A stretch of 64,000 bases of DNA, from assembly GCA_963576475.1 (NCBI GenBank), contig OY754982.1, positions 18,646,217 to 18,710,216 on the forward strand, in the 5' to 3' direction. Position 1 is the stretch's first letter. Every line of letters begins with the position of its first letter. Source of the DNA: Molanna angustata. Its lineage: Eukaryota; Arthropoda; Insecta; Trichoptera; Molannidae. Shown here one piece after another: positions 58,801 through 64,000 of this stretch. The notes under the pieces are model-generated. The model did no database searches, was not told the DNA's origin, and saw only the letters and a list, made by a program, of their open reading frames with translations. Both the position numbers and the translations under genes were made by a program.

Positions 58801-61800
58801 GGCATTAAATCATAATTTTATCATAAAAACTTTTGACATTTTATGCAGTATAAACCATTTGAATACATTTTTAGTAAATTAACTGATTTTCATAATCAAA
58901 TTTATATTATAGATAATATAAATAAACATTCTTGACATACGTGCACTGCGAAGCATTTTGTCCAATGACAAAGAGAACAGGACAAGGCAGGTCTAGAAGA
59001 CAGTCCTCAGGATCACCACGTGGACCAGCAGCAGTTAAAATCGGCATACCGAGGCATACCACACCGGCCACATCTGATACACTTGTACCCAACTAGGACA
59101 TTCAAAACAGAATCATTTTCAAAAATGCACTACAGTACAGACATGTTAACAGTAGGTGTCAATGATCACTTTACGGCATTGCGCAACCTTTACCAAGACA
59201 GTGCCAGAAGTATTTTGTTTGTCGTATACAATCTTATCAGTGTAGAAATTTTTTGTTTTGTAATAACGAGTGAAATTTATATCAGAAGAGAGTCAAAAAA
59301 TAAAAGTAAAATTTATTTAGTGCATAGTGAAGCAAAATGTAAATAAATGCACCGATTCCATAAATTTATTTACCTTTACTTAAATTTTTGCAAAAACATG
59401 TATAAGTTTTAAAGTTTGATTTTTGAAATTTGTTTAAATTGCATATACTGTTTCAACATTCAATCATTATATACATTTTTTTTCATACAGCGTATATAGA
59501 AATTTGGGCCCCTTGCTCCTTCATGTTTTGCATGACCCTGTTGTTAGGTATATCTACGGCAATGATTCAATCTTCGTAACGACAATAAGGTATGTTAATT
59601 CCAATCGACCACTTTGAAATATCTAGCTTAACTAAATAAAACGCATTGTTTTATCTCGAAATTTTAAAATTGAAATAGTGTATCAATGAAAGTAACCTGT
59701 ATTGCAATAGCCGCTCCTGCTCCCTGACCAACCAACACCAAGGGTCTGTGAGGATTTTCCGCCTTGAATGCCGTTATTCTCGCTCGACCGAGACCCACCA
59801 ATTGGGCAAGACAGGCAGAAATCGGAAGTGATGGTAGCCAACCAGCTGAAATTAAAATATCCTTTATTCAAATTATGCACTCATATATGAGAGACCATGG
59901 GATATGAAAAGGGAATAGGTCGGCCTCAGAAAAGGTGGGCTGATGATATTGTCTCTATTGCTGGAAGTAGATGGGTCCAAAAAGCACAAAAAAAGACAAA
60001 CGGTAGTACTTATAAGCGGCTTACATCCAGAAGTGGAGAGATGGCTGAAGGAAGAAGAATTTCTTGTCTTAATATTCTGTTTTGCTATAAACAGGTTTAT
60101 ATTTATGGTATCTATGGCCCAGTTTTATGATCGATTGCTATTCATAGCTCTTTCTATATATTTTTTTAAAGAAAACAAGTTTTTGTTCAACAAGTACATA
60201 TACATCTTCCTACATTCACTAAATTAAGCATAAATGCTTGTGCTATTAGGTGAATTAAATCGGTTGAGGCAGAATTTGAACTCATGACCACTGGATTACT
60301 AGTCCAGTGCGCTAACCGCTTTGTCATTGACACACATTTAAGAGTAAAATAGAATGCCTATTATAAAATACTAAATTATAGACAAATTTTATATTTCATG
60401 TGGATATTATCTAAGATAACACATCTTGTCAAATGTCTAGAGCAAATTTATTCTTAAAAAAATAACATGAGATTTTAGGGGTAAAAATTAAAAAAATAAC
60501 CTACATTGGTGAGAGTGAACTTGCTGCACCTGACCAATAGCTCTGAGTCTCTCCGCCCACCTGGCATCCCTTTTGTCCCTGCCGGACGCTAAAAGCAGTA
60601 GCAACGGTGCCCCCGGGTCGGGAGGGGCTCCGCTGCCCGAGGCTATCATGGGCCCACCAGCGCCATTCTCAAATCCCCTCACACGTCCAGTCAGAGGATG
60701 GCCCAGGGTCATCTTTTCCACCAAAACGGGTACTTTACTTTTTAAGGTCTATAAATAAATATCATCCATACATGAGATTAGGACAGTAGGAATAACAACA
60801 ACTCAATAGAGACAATGTTGAATATTATTATAGAACAGGGAAATCAATGCATCTATAGAACTTACGACTTGTCATTTAGGTGATCACTTTAAGTACTTGC
60901 GCAGCATTTGTTTGTTCTCGTAAACTAGCCAATGACAGGTCATAAGCCCCCCCAAAGGTGCTATGATTTCTCAGTCTTCCTATAATATTCCAACATCATC
61001 TCTACTGAGATTAATTTATCAAAAAAATATTAGGTAAAAGTTCTACTTCAAACTAAAAATTTTAATATAATGATATCATCCACAGAAGTTGTAAGTGCAA
61101 AAAAATAATTTTACAGGAGAGCATTGTTAACTTTAATATCCAATAAATGCTTTGTTACTTTTTTGCATTTACCACATATTGTCAATCAGTAAACTCTTTA
61201 TAATTTATCGTACACATATAACTATTGTTCACAATAAACTACTATGACAAAATACAAGCATTTTTGTGTACTTATTTCGATTTGAACAAAATTTTAATTA
61301 CCACTTTTGTGCATAATACCATTGATACAATAAATTTAATATAGGAAGTACATTTATACATTTCAATACAATAAGTAAAACTAAAAATTGGTTAATTAAA
61401 ATATATATTTGAAAAAAAAGGGAAAATATAATAAATATAACCGCATCCTTAAATGAGGCAGAGTACTTTCAAGTCCCGACAGATAACCCAAATTATAAAT
61501 ATTTAAGCGTATTTCAATTTTGAATGAACTTAGGCAAGATTTTTTATAACATACATTTTATCATACAAAATATCTATAGCAACAAGGCATACATTTTTCC
61601 AACAAGGAGAAAAACAGCCTTGAAAACACAATATTTGAAATTGAAAATCTAACAGTAACATCTTCTAAATAAGGAATGTGAAAAAAAGTCAGTTAAATTA
61701 ATAAAAATGTTACATTTATCATTTTACATGATTACTACGGTAAAATCTGTTTAGAAAGTTCATATTTACCTATCTGTTTTCTGTAAAACCATGACACATA

Positions 61801-64000
61801 AAGCGAAATTCAAATAATTATACTCAAAAACAAAACTTTACCAACCAGCATGATTTCTTTGTAACAGGATAGCAGGGGAGGCGGCAGGTGTTCGATAAGG
61901 GCATTGTGTAGCCATTGTGCAAGGCGGGGCTGCCAACGCACAGGTGGTGCAGCTAGCAATGCCCTCAGGGCTCTGGCTGCGCCTCCTCGAGCCGCTGCTC
62001 TCCTGGCACCAGCCTTTCCAACGGTCAGAAGGGCCGCCCTGGCGCTCTTCACAGCTTCCAGAGTCCCCGTCAATAGGGTCATCTGACCACTGTTCCATGG
62101 CAGACTAAAAGTGAAACAATAACTTGAAAATATGGCAGCGAATCAATTTCAGTTTTATACTAACGGCAACGTATTGTATTATTTAAATTAAATAAACGCG
62201 CCAGAGTACAAATTATATGTACAGAAAGTAACAAATAAATAAACATATGATGGCCATTATGACTTTTAGACCTTCATGAAGTTCCATAAATATTGACTTT
62301 ATTATGTGTAAACTATTGTTTATGCCTAATTAATGAAATACAGTATGTCATCCACTGCTGCGATTAACTGTCAATAATTAAGGAACTTTATGAGAGTCAA
62401 AAAGGCCACCATAGGTTACAAGTACAGTGGTGGCTTTCTGACATCCTAACCTTAGAGGAAGGAATAGAATGTATATCTACGTTAGGGACACAATTACAGA
62501 GGGTTTTTCCAGCTATATACCAATATAATCAAAATTTATATGCAGACATTTGCACTAATAATTGTATATTTTTATTATATATATTTATATTAACAGTATA
62601 GAATGAATTCAACACATATTTTTGAGACACATGAAGTACAAATTTGGTAATAACTACAAACATGAATTGGAGACTTTACAGGCAAGACGAAGGACCTCGA
62701 AATTAATGTACCATAATAAACTCCAATATTGACTGTACAGATCTTATGAAAATTATTAACTTCAACATACCAAACAGACAAACAATACTAACATCGCTCA
62801 GAATTCACGGTTGTACCGATGCCTTACTACATATAATAATTTGGAAAGGATCAAATCCGTGGACCTATTCTGTATGTCCAGGACCCTTTTCAAGAGCCAC
62901 ATTAGACAGGAATAATTCATTGTTTGGTTATCAGCATTGAATAAATGTAACATGAAATCAAAGGTGGGCTGATTAAGTTACAATTACTAATGTTATTTTT
63001 ACATATTATATTATTATTTTTTTTATTTATGTACGTTGCCCATTTTTTAAAATATGTAAAAAAAAATTAAAAACGATAACTTCCCATTAATCTTCAAGTT
63101 TTTCAAAATTCAATCATGTAATGATTCCGAAATATACAGAACAAAGCATACCTCATTAATTTATCTTCCCAGTCACTTTTATTTTCATCTTCTTCTGGTA
63201 TTAATTCACTTTCCTCTAGTGCCTTTTCACATGGTGGTAGCTCGTCTAATAACAATGGTGGAGTTGGTTCCTAAAATAATACAAAGAAATAAATTACTTA
63301 AAGATTTTTTAAAATCAAATTTACTGATTCATGAACCACAGAGATTTATATCCATTTTAAAGAACAGTTGTTTTGGAGATATCTTAGGATTGTGATCCAG
63401 AATTTCAAACCAACGACCGCTTCTAACTCGGAACAAATGACAACTCATTTGTGGTATAAAAAAAGTGTAATGTAATAAATAAAAATATTTAAAATGTGGC
63501 ATAAGGTAAAATTATTTGAATATAATTTTTTTTAGTGTTCTTCTTCAGTGGTTCTACAGCTCATATTGAGCCTTGGCCTCCGGCAAACTCTTCCTTCAAT
63601 CTCAACAGCACTTTTGAAAGTTGGGATGCATCCCTAGGAATATCACCCTCCTATTGCAGCCTTGGTCTTTCGACCATTCATTTGCCCGTAATGTTGGCAT
63701 TCTCTGAATGTACCCCGTCCATCTCAGCCTGTTTAGACTTATATTTTTAGAGTTTGGGTGCTTTTCAGAAGTTGAACAACTCGTTGCTGAATCTAATCGA
63801 CCATGTTTGTCTATCATTCGCGGGTCCCAAGATTTTAAGCAGCACTCTCCTCTCAAAGATGTCCAGCATCCATATTGTCAGTGTCCAAGCCTCTTTTCTT
63901 TGTATTAATTCAAAACGTGTTATGAAATTTAATAATTCATACAAAATATGCAATTATTTACCCTATCGATGGTTTCAATATCAATAGTCTCCTCTTCCAG
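43211..64000 (-). CDS. KANSL3: KANSL3 (NSL3/Rcd1), NSL complex subunit, 5' end off window
   Basis: Fifteen exons join in one uninterrupted frame (844 codons in the window): 64000-63962, 63270-63152, 62104-61846, 60748-60505, 59845-59697, 59092-58941, 58538-58391, 56656-56371, 55297-55184, 50024-49913, 48758-48724, 47079-47050, 46539-46421, 46148-46058, 43848-43211. KANSL3 belongs to the MOF-containing NSL complex, which acetylates histone H4 at housekeeping promoters. The exon set 3-8 covers its conserved alpha/beta-hydrolase-like domain, ending in [14 protein letters not shown]. The nucleophile elbow reads GQGAG, not GxSxG, so it should be non-catalytic, as in vertebrates. The C-terminal half is Ser/Thr/Asn- and Lys-rich and probably disordered. 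The N-terminal exons lie to the right of the window. Confidence 0.92.
44030..44165 (+). pseudogene. LINE C-terminal fragment
   Basis: Reads [20 protein letters not shown], a tail segment of RTE/Jockey-like reverse transcriptases, before a stop. No other part of the element remains. Confidence 0.6.
44176..45005 (-). pseudogene. Non-LTR reverse transcriptase 3' region, SINE-interrupted
   Basis: On the minus strand, frames reading [10 protein letters not shown], then [19 protein letters not shown], then [20 protein letters not shown] and [20 protein letters not shown] give the end of a LINE polyprotein in order, with shifts between them. A TATGTACTTAT tail lies at its 3' end. A SINE (44491-44681) sits inside it. 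The family recurs at 55385 and 57785. Confidence 0.75.
44491..44681 (-). mobile_element. tRNA-derived SINE, family C
   Basis: The minus strand starts CCGACCGCCGTGGCACAGTT, has an A box and a CTGGGTTTGATTCCC B box, then a body with GCCAAATGGCAATAAACCCG and GCGCAGGGTGCAAG and an (ATT)n tail. It inserted into the LINE remnant at 44176-45005. Its body also appears within the arms of element E. Confidence 0.85.
45189..45858 (-). mobile_element. Palindromic MITE, Harbinger-like, copy 2
   Basis: Starts TTAGGTCCGAATGCAGAGTC and ends GAATCTGCATTCGGGTCTTA, so TTA could be the target duplication and GGTCCGAATGCAGA the terminal repeat. Its interior is the inverse of 1085-1815, including GCGCATGCGC and the hairpin around TTTCTAAGCCCATAGAAAG. 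It lies in an intron of KANSL3. Confidence 0.8.
46058..46148 (-). CDS. KANSL3: KANSL3 exon
   Basis: Encodes [20 protein letters not shown] then [10 protein letters not shown], bounded by TTTCTAG and GTATGT. Confidence 0.85.
46421..46539 (-). CDS. KANSL3: KANSL3 exon
   Basis: Encodes [20 protein letters not shown] and a Pro/Thr stretch, bounded by TTTCAG and GTAATT. Confidence 0.85.
46763..46948. mobile_element. Hairpin MITE, GGGGCAAGTCT family, copy 2
   Basis: Starts GGGGGGCAAGTCTGGTTCGA and ends with the complement. Arms are about 85 bp and almost fully paired, including TCATGGATATAATTAT. Located in a KANSL3 intron. Confidence 0.88.
47050..47079 (-). CDS. KANSL3: KANSL3 30-bp micro-exon
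   Basis: Only 30 bp, [10 protein letters not shown], between TTGCAG and GTAAAT. It keeps the frame between its neighbours, which is the main support. Skipping it would also keep the frame. Confidence 0.75.
47683..48683. mobile_element. Foldback element with internal CAATT arrays
   Basis: The ends are inverted repeats of about 57 bp: CAGCCCCCCTA, then TCATTTAGCTCAAGAAAAGA and TAACTC. Just inside, both flanks hold arrays of degenerate 15-17-bp units built on CAATT and TTCGAA (47795-47935, and inverted 48480-48635). A nested hairpin (ATAGATTTTTATTATA with its partner) occupies 47955-48100. No transposase is present. The arrangement resembles Drosophila Foldback elements in principle. It lies in a KANSL3 intron. 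Confidence 0.82.
48724..48758 (-). CDS. KANSL3: KANSL3 35-bp micro-exon
   Basis: Encodes [11 protein letters not shown] between TTTCAG and GTAAGT. It restores the frame between the 112-bp and 30-bp exons. Skipping it would shift the frame. Confidence 0.8.
49092..49280. mobile_element. Hairpin MITE, GGGGCAAGTCT family, copy 3
   Basis: Right end ACTTGCCCCCCTG is preserved while the left end is decayed (TGGTTGGCTAGTCCAGTC). The interior ATCATGGATATAATTATCAT matches copy 2. Confidence 0.75.
49457..49790 (+). pseudogene. LINE C-terminal fragment
   Basis: The frame reads [20 protein letters not shown] then [20 protein letters not shown], a tail of a reverse transcriptase of the type common in insects, ending at a TAA. 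No upstream catalytic part. Confidence 0.7.
49913..50024 (-). CDS. KANSL3: KANSL3 exon
   Basis: Encodes [20 protein letters not shown] and beyond, bounded by TTTTCAG and GTTTGA. It lies just downstream of the Sola-like element's left end. Confidence 0.85.
50257..50446 (+). promoter_or_regulatory. Left subterminal GCTAACTCC motif cluster
   Basis: Variants of TTTGCTAACTCC occur at about 50262, 50397 (TTTGATAACTCCC) and 50436 (TGTGTAACTCCG). Similar motifs stand inside the right end, at 52961 (TTGCTAACTCCAAGTG), 53009 (TTTGCTATCTCC) and, inverted, 53176. Such repeats are typical transposase binding sites. Confidence 0.6.
50666..52792 (+). CDS. Sola-like transposase, 669 aa in two exons
   Basis: Exon 1 is 50666-52417 and exon 2 is 52535-52792, joined at AAG|GTA to keep the frame. 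A 5' non-coding exon probably ends at a GTAAGT donor at 50564, with TTTTCAG directly before the start codon. The N-terminus (1-160) is acidic then Lys/Cys-rich. A zinc site C351-x2-C354 with H361 and H370 precedes the catalytic part. Candidate metal ligands are D395 (TMDLQ), D477 (YSDGC) and D518 (EVDSMH), inside the block [20 protein letters not shown]. The frame has no disruption. It would bind the element ends and move it by cut and paste. Family name is inferred; the role as transposase is strongly supported by the flanking terminal repeats. Confidence 0.85.
53498..53550 (+). mobile_element. Hairpin MITE, GGGGCAAGTCT family, half copy
   Basis: AGAGGGGTAAGTCCAGTCAA followed by a GGAACGAAAACCC block matches one arm only. 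The second arm is missing. Confidence 0.6.
53551..54424. other. Gene-free intronic stretch
   Basis: AT-rich. A short 10-bp tandem (AGGGAGCACA, about four units) at 54088-54125 is the only structure seen. Confidence 0.5.
54425..54941 (-). mobile_element. Decayed mariner-like transposon
   Basis: CAGGGTGTCTCAATATAAAG and the complement of CTTTCTTTTGAGACACCTTG form terminal repeats, flanked by TA at 54423 and 54942. The minus strand retains [20 protein letters not shown] and the ending [14 protein letters not shown], the C-terminus of an insect mariner-type transposase. The central catalytic part is deleted. Confidence 0.85.
54945..55065 (+). mobile_element. MITE family F, partial copy
   Basis: Shares AAAGTGATCATGTAAACCAG, AATGACAGGTCAT and TTTCGTCTCT with 23186-23459. 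One end only. Confidence 0.6.
55184..55297 (-). CDS. KANSL3: KANSL3 exon
   Basis: Encodes [20 protein letters not shown] then [18 protein letters not shown], between TTTTTAG and GTAAGA. Confidence 0.88.
55385..55640 (-). pseudogene. LINE 3' fragment, same family as 57785
   Basis: Decayed minus-strand relative of 57785-58250: the segments around ACACGAACATGTATGAGATG and CGCCTGATGATGAAAATATA are recognisable. No intact frame. Confidence 0.65.
55950..56275 (+). pseudogene. L2-like LINE 3' end
   Basis: Reads [20 protein letters not shown] then [20 protein letters not shown] with KTAMFQ, the end of an L2-like reverse transcriptase protein, with shifts between. A GGCGCTATAGAAATTGATTT 3' UTR motif closes it. 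Confidence 0.75.
56371..56656 (-). CDS. KANSL3: KANSL3 exon, end of hydrolase-like domain and Pro-rich linker
   Basis: Begins [15 protein letters not shown], the last helix of the hydrolase-like domain, then a Gly/Ser and Pro-rich linker ending with a basic [19 protein letters not shown] segment that looks like a nuclear localisation signal. Acceptor TTTTTAG, donor GTTGGA. The exon is much richer in G and C than its surroundings. Confidence 0.9.
56870..57582. mobile_element. piggyBac-like MITE with TTAA target duplication
   Basis: TTAA stands at 56866-56869 and 57583-57586, immediately outside ends reading CCTTTTTAAGACGAG and its partner CTCGTCTTAATTGGG. Just inside the left end is a GCCCGCCGGCCGCATGC palindromic patch. 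The 713-bp interior has no transposase. Confidence 0.85.
57785..58250 (+). pseudogene. Non-LTR reverse transcriptase C-terminus with (GTAT)n tail
   Basis: Frames read [19 protein letters not shown], then a stop, then [20 protein letters not shown] and [20 protein letters not shown] with SVLSAYP, the typical tail of an insect LINE. The 3' end is ATGGCGTGATGGTATGTATG with repeated GTAT. Related to 44176-45005 and 55385-55640. Confidence 0.85.
58391..58538 (-). CDS. KANSL3: KANSL3 exon, hydrolase-like domain
   Basis: Encodes [20 protein letters not shown] and [14 protein letters not shown], matching the conserved VVVGGADDNLRI region of vertebrate KANSL3. Acceptor TTTCCAG, donor GTAAGT. Confidence 0.93.
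58941..59092 (-). CDS. KANSL3: KANSL3 exon, hydrolase-like domain
   Basis: Encodes [20 protein letters not shown] then [20 protein letters not shown] and QNASQC, the strongest match to KANSL3 in the window. Acceptor CCTAG, donor GTATGT. Confidence 0.95.
59697..59845 (-). CDS. KANSL3: KANSL3 exon with degenerate nucleophile elbow
   Basis: Encodes [20 protein letters not shown] then AGAAIAIQ. The VGQGAG turn replaces the GxSxG of active alpha/beta hydrolases. Acceptor TTTCAG, donor GTTACT. Confidence 0.93.
59890..60075 (+). pseudogene. LINE C-terminal fragment
   Basis: Reads [20 protein letters not shown], the tail of an RTE/Jockey-like polyprotein, then diverges. It starts at an exon-proximal position in a KANSL3 intron. 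Confidence 0.65.
60170..60335 (-). mobile_element. tRNA-derived SINE, family B
   Basis: Minus strand: GACAAAGCGGTTAGCGCAC head, GGTCATGAGTTCAAATTC B box, then the ATTAAATCGG-type variant of the body and AACAAAAACTTG tail. Inverted relative to 38981-39153. Confidence 0.75.
60505..60748 (-). CDS. KANSL3: KANSL3 exon, hydrolase-like domain
   Basis: Encodes [19 protein letters not shown], a Gly-rich insert with [15 protein letters not shown], and [16 protein letters not shown]. The donor GTAGGT (CACCAAT|GTAGGT) is chosen because it alone keeps the frame with the next exon. Acceptor TTATAG. Confidence 0.92.
60830..61015 (-). mobile_element. MITE family F, diverged copy
   Basis: Shares GTGATCACTTTAAG, AGCCAATGACAGGTCATAAG and the right end CTCTACTGAGATTAA with 23186-23459. 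Confidence 0.65.
61016..61845. other. Gene-free intronic stretch
   Basis: AT-rich KANSL3 intron with no recognised element. Confidence 0.5.
61846..62104 (-). CDS. KANSL3: KANSL3 exon, N-terminal helical region
   Basis: Encodes [20 protein letters not shown], an Ala/Arg-rich helix, and [20 protein letters not shown] with EIML. The frame requires the donor CTG|GTTGGT; the stronger-looking GTAAAG four bases downstream would lead to a stop in the next exon. GC-rich against its surroundings. Confidence 0.92.
62158..62440. mobile_element. MITE family G relative
   Basis: ACTAACGGCAACGTATTGTA and, later, ATGATGGCCATTATGACTTT resemble the left arm at 37549; an inverted GTCAAAAAGGCCACCATAGG arm follows at 62397. 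Diverged and without a nested insertion. Confidence 0.55.
63152..63270 (-). CDS. KANSL3: KANSL3 exon, acidic region
   Basis: Encodes [20 protein letters not shown] then [19 protein letters not shown]. Acceptor TTTTAG, donor GTATGC. In phase with both neighbours. Confidence 0.88.
63540..63950 (-). pseudogene. RTE-like LINE C-terminal remnant
   Basis: Minus-strand frames include [27 protein letters not shown] and [13 protein letters not shown], which parallel FERKVLRRIYGP and RLRWAGHVQRM in the intact ORF at 32327-35449. Frames shift between them, so it is an old copy. Confidence 0.8.
63962..64000 (-). CDS. KANSL3: KANSL3 exon, cut by the window edge
   Basis: Encodes [13 protein letters not shown] up to the donor AGG|GTAAAT and joins in phase to the acidic exon. 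Its beginning lies beyond the window. Confidence 0.8.

Noticed and set aside
59683..59880. 65-aa minus-strand frame
   Set aside because: It reads the KANSL3 exon in the wrong frame; the splice phase and the conserved residues select the other frame.
62590..62940. Possible coding segment between KANSL3 exons
   Set aside because: Short frames on both strands lack any motif or splice-consistent phase with the gene.

Overview
The window is AT-rich animal nuclear DNA, most likely from an insect. The evidence is one spliced host gene with short GT-AG exons plus a dense mix of transposon families common in arthropod genomes: Ty1/copia with an initiator-tRNA half-molecule primer site, RTE-like and L2/CR1-like LINEs, Tc1/mariner, hAT, piggyBac, PIF/Harbinger, a Sola-like element, tRNA-derived SINEs and many foldback MITEs. 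I cannot fix the order. No prokaryotic feature, rRNA, intact tRNA gene or CRISPR array is visible.

Layout. 1-6.5 kb: a 16-bp minisatellite, a palindromic Harbinger-like MITE, and a nearly pristine copia retrotransposon (1831-6455) with two LTRs that differ by one 6-bp indel and a 5-bp target duplication. 6.6-12.5 kb: a SINE, an old dispersed repeat split by a LINE fragment, a hairpin MITE and a hAT-like element. 12.5-22.2 kb: two adjacent copies of a foldback element with roughly 1-kb inverted arms, each carrying the same LINE fragment; the second copy was later hit by a Tc1-like element. 24.6-30.5 kb: a decayed two-gene PIF/Harbinger element (transposase plus Myb/SANT partner) carrying an 83-bp minisatellite. 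31.3-36.2 kb: an intact RTE-like LINE (one 1040-aa ORF) bracketed by a perfect 409-bp direct repeat that itself holds a SINE head and a 223-bp hairpin. 36.5-42 kb: SINEs, an L2-like fragment inside a MITE, a piggyBac remnant and foldback elements.

43.2-64 kb: a single host gene on the minus strand, the KANSL3 (NSL3/Rcd1) subunit of the NSL histone acetyltransferase complex. I could join 15 exons in one reading frame (844 codons in the window); the 5' end lies beyond the right edge. Its introns are filled with mobile DNA, including an apparently intact Sola-like transposon (50245-53217) with ATAA target duplications, a two-exon 669-aa transposase and repeated subterminal motifs.

The apparently complete coding units are the copia polyprotein, the RTE ORF, the Sola-like transposase and the visible part of KANSL3. 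The other coding traces are truncated or frameshifted mobile-element remnants. All exon joins, target duplications and family assignments were read by eye, without alignment software.
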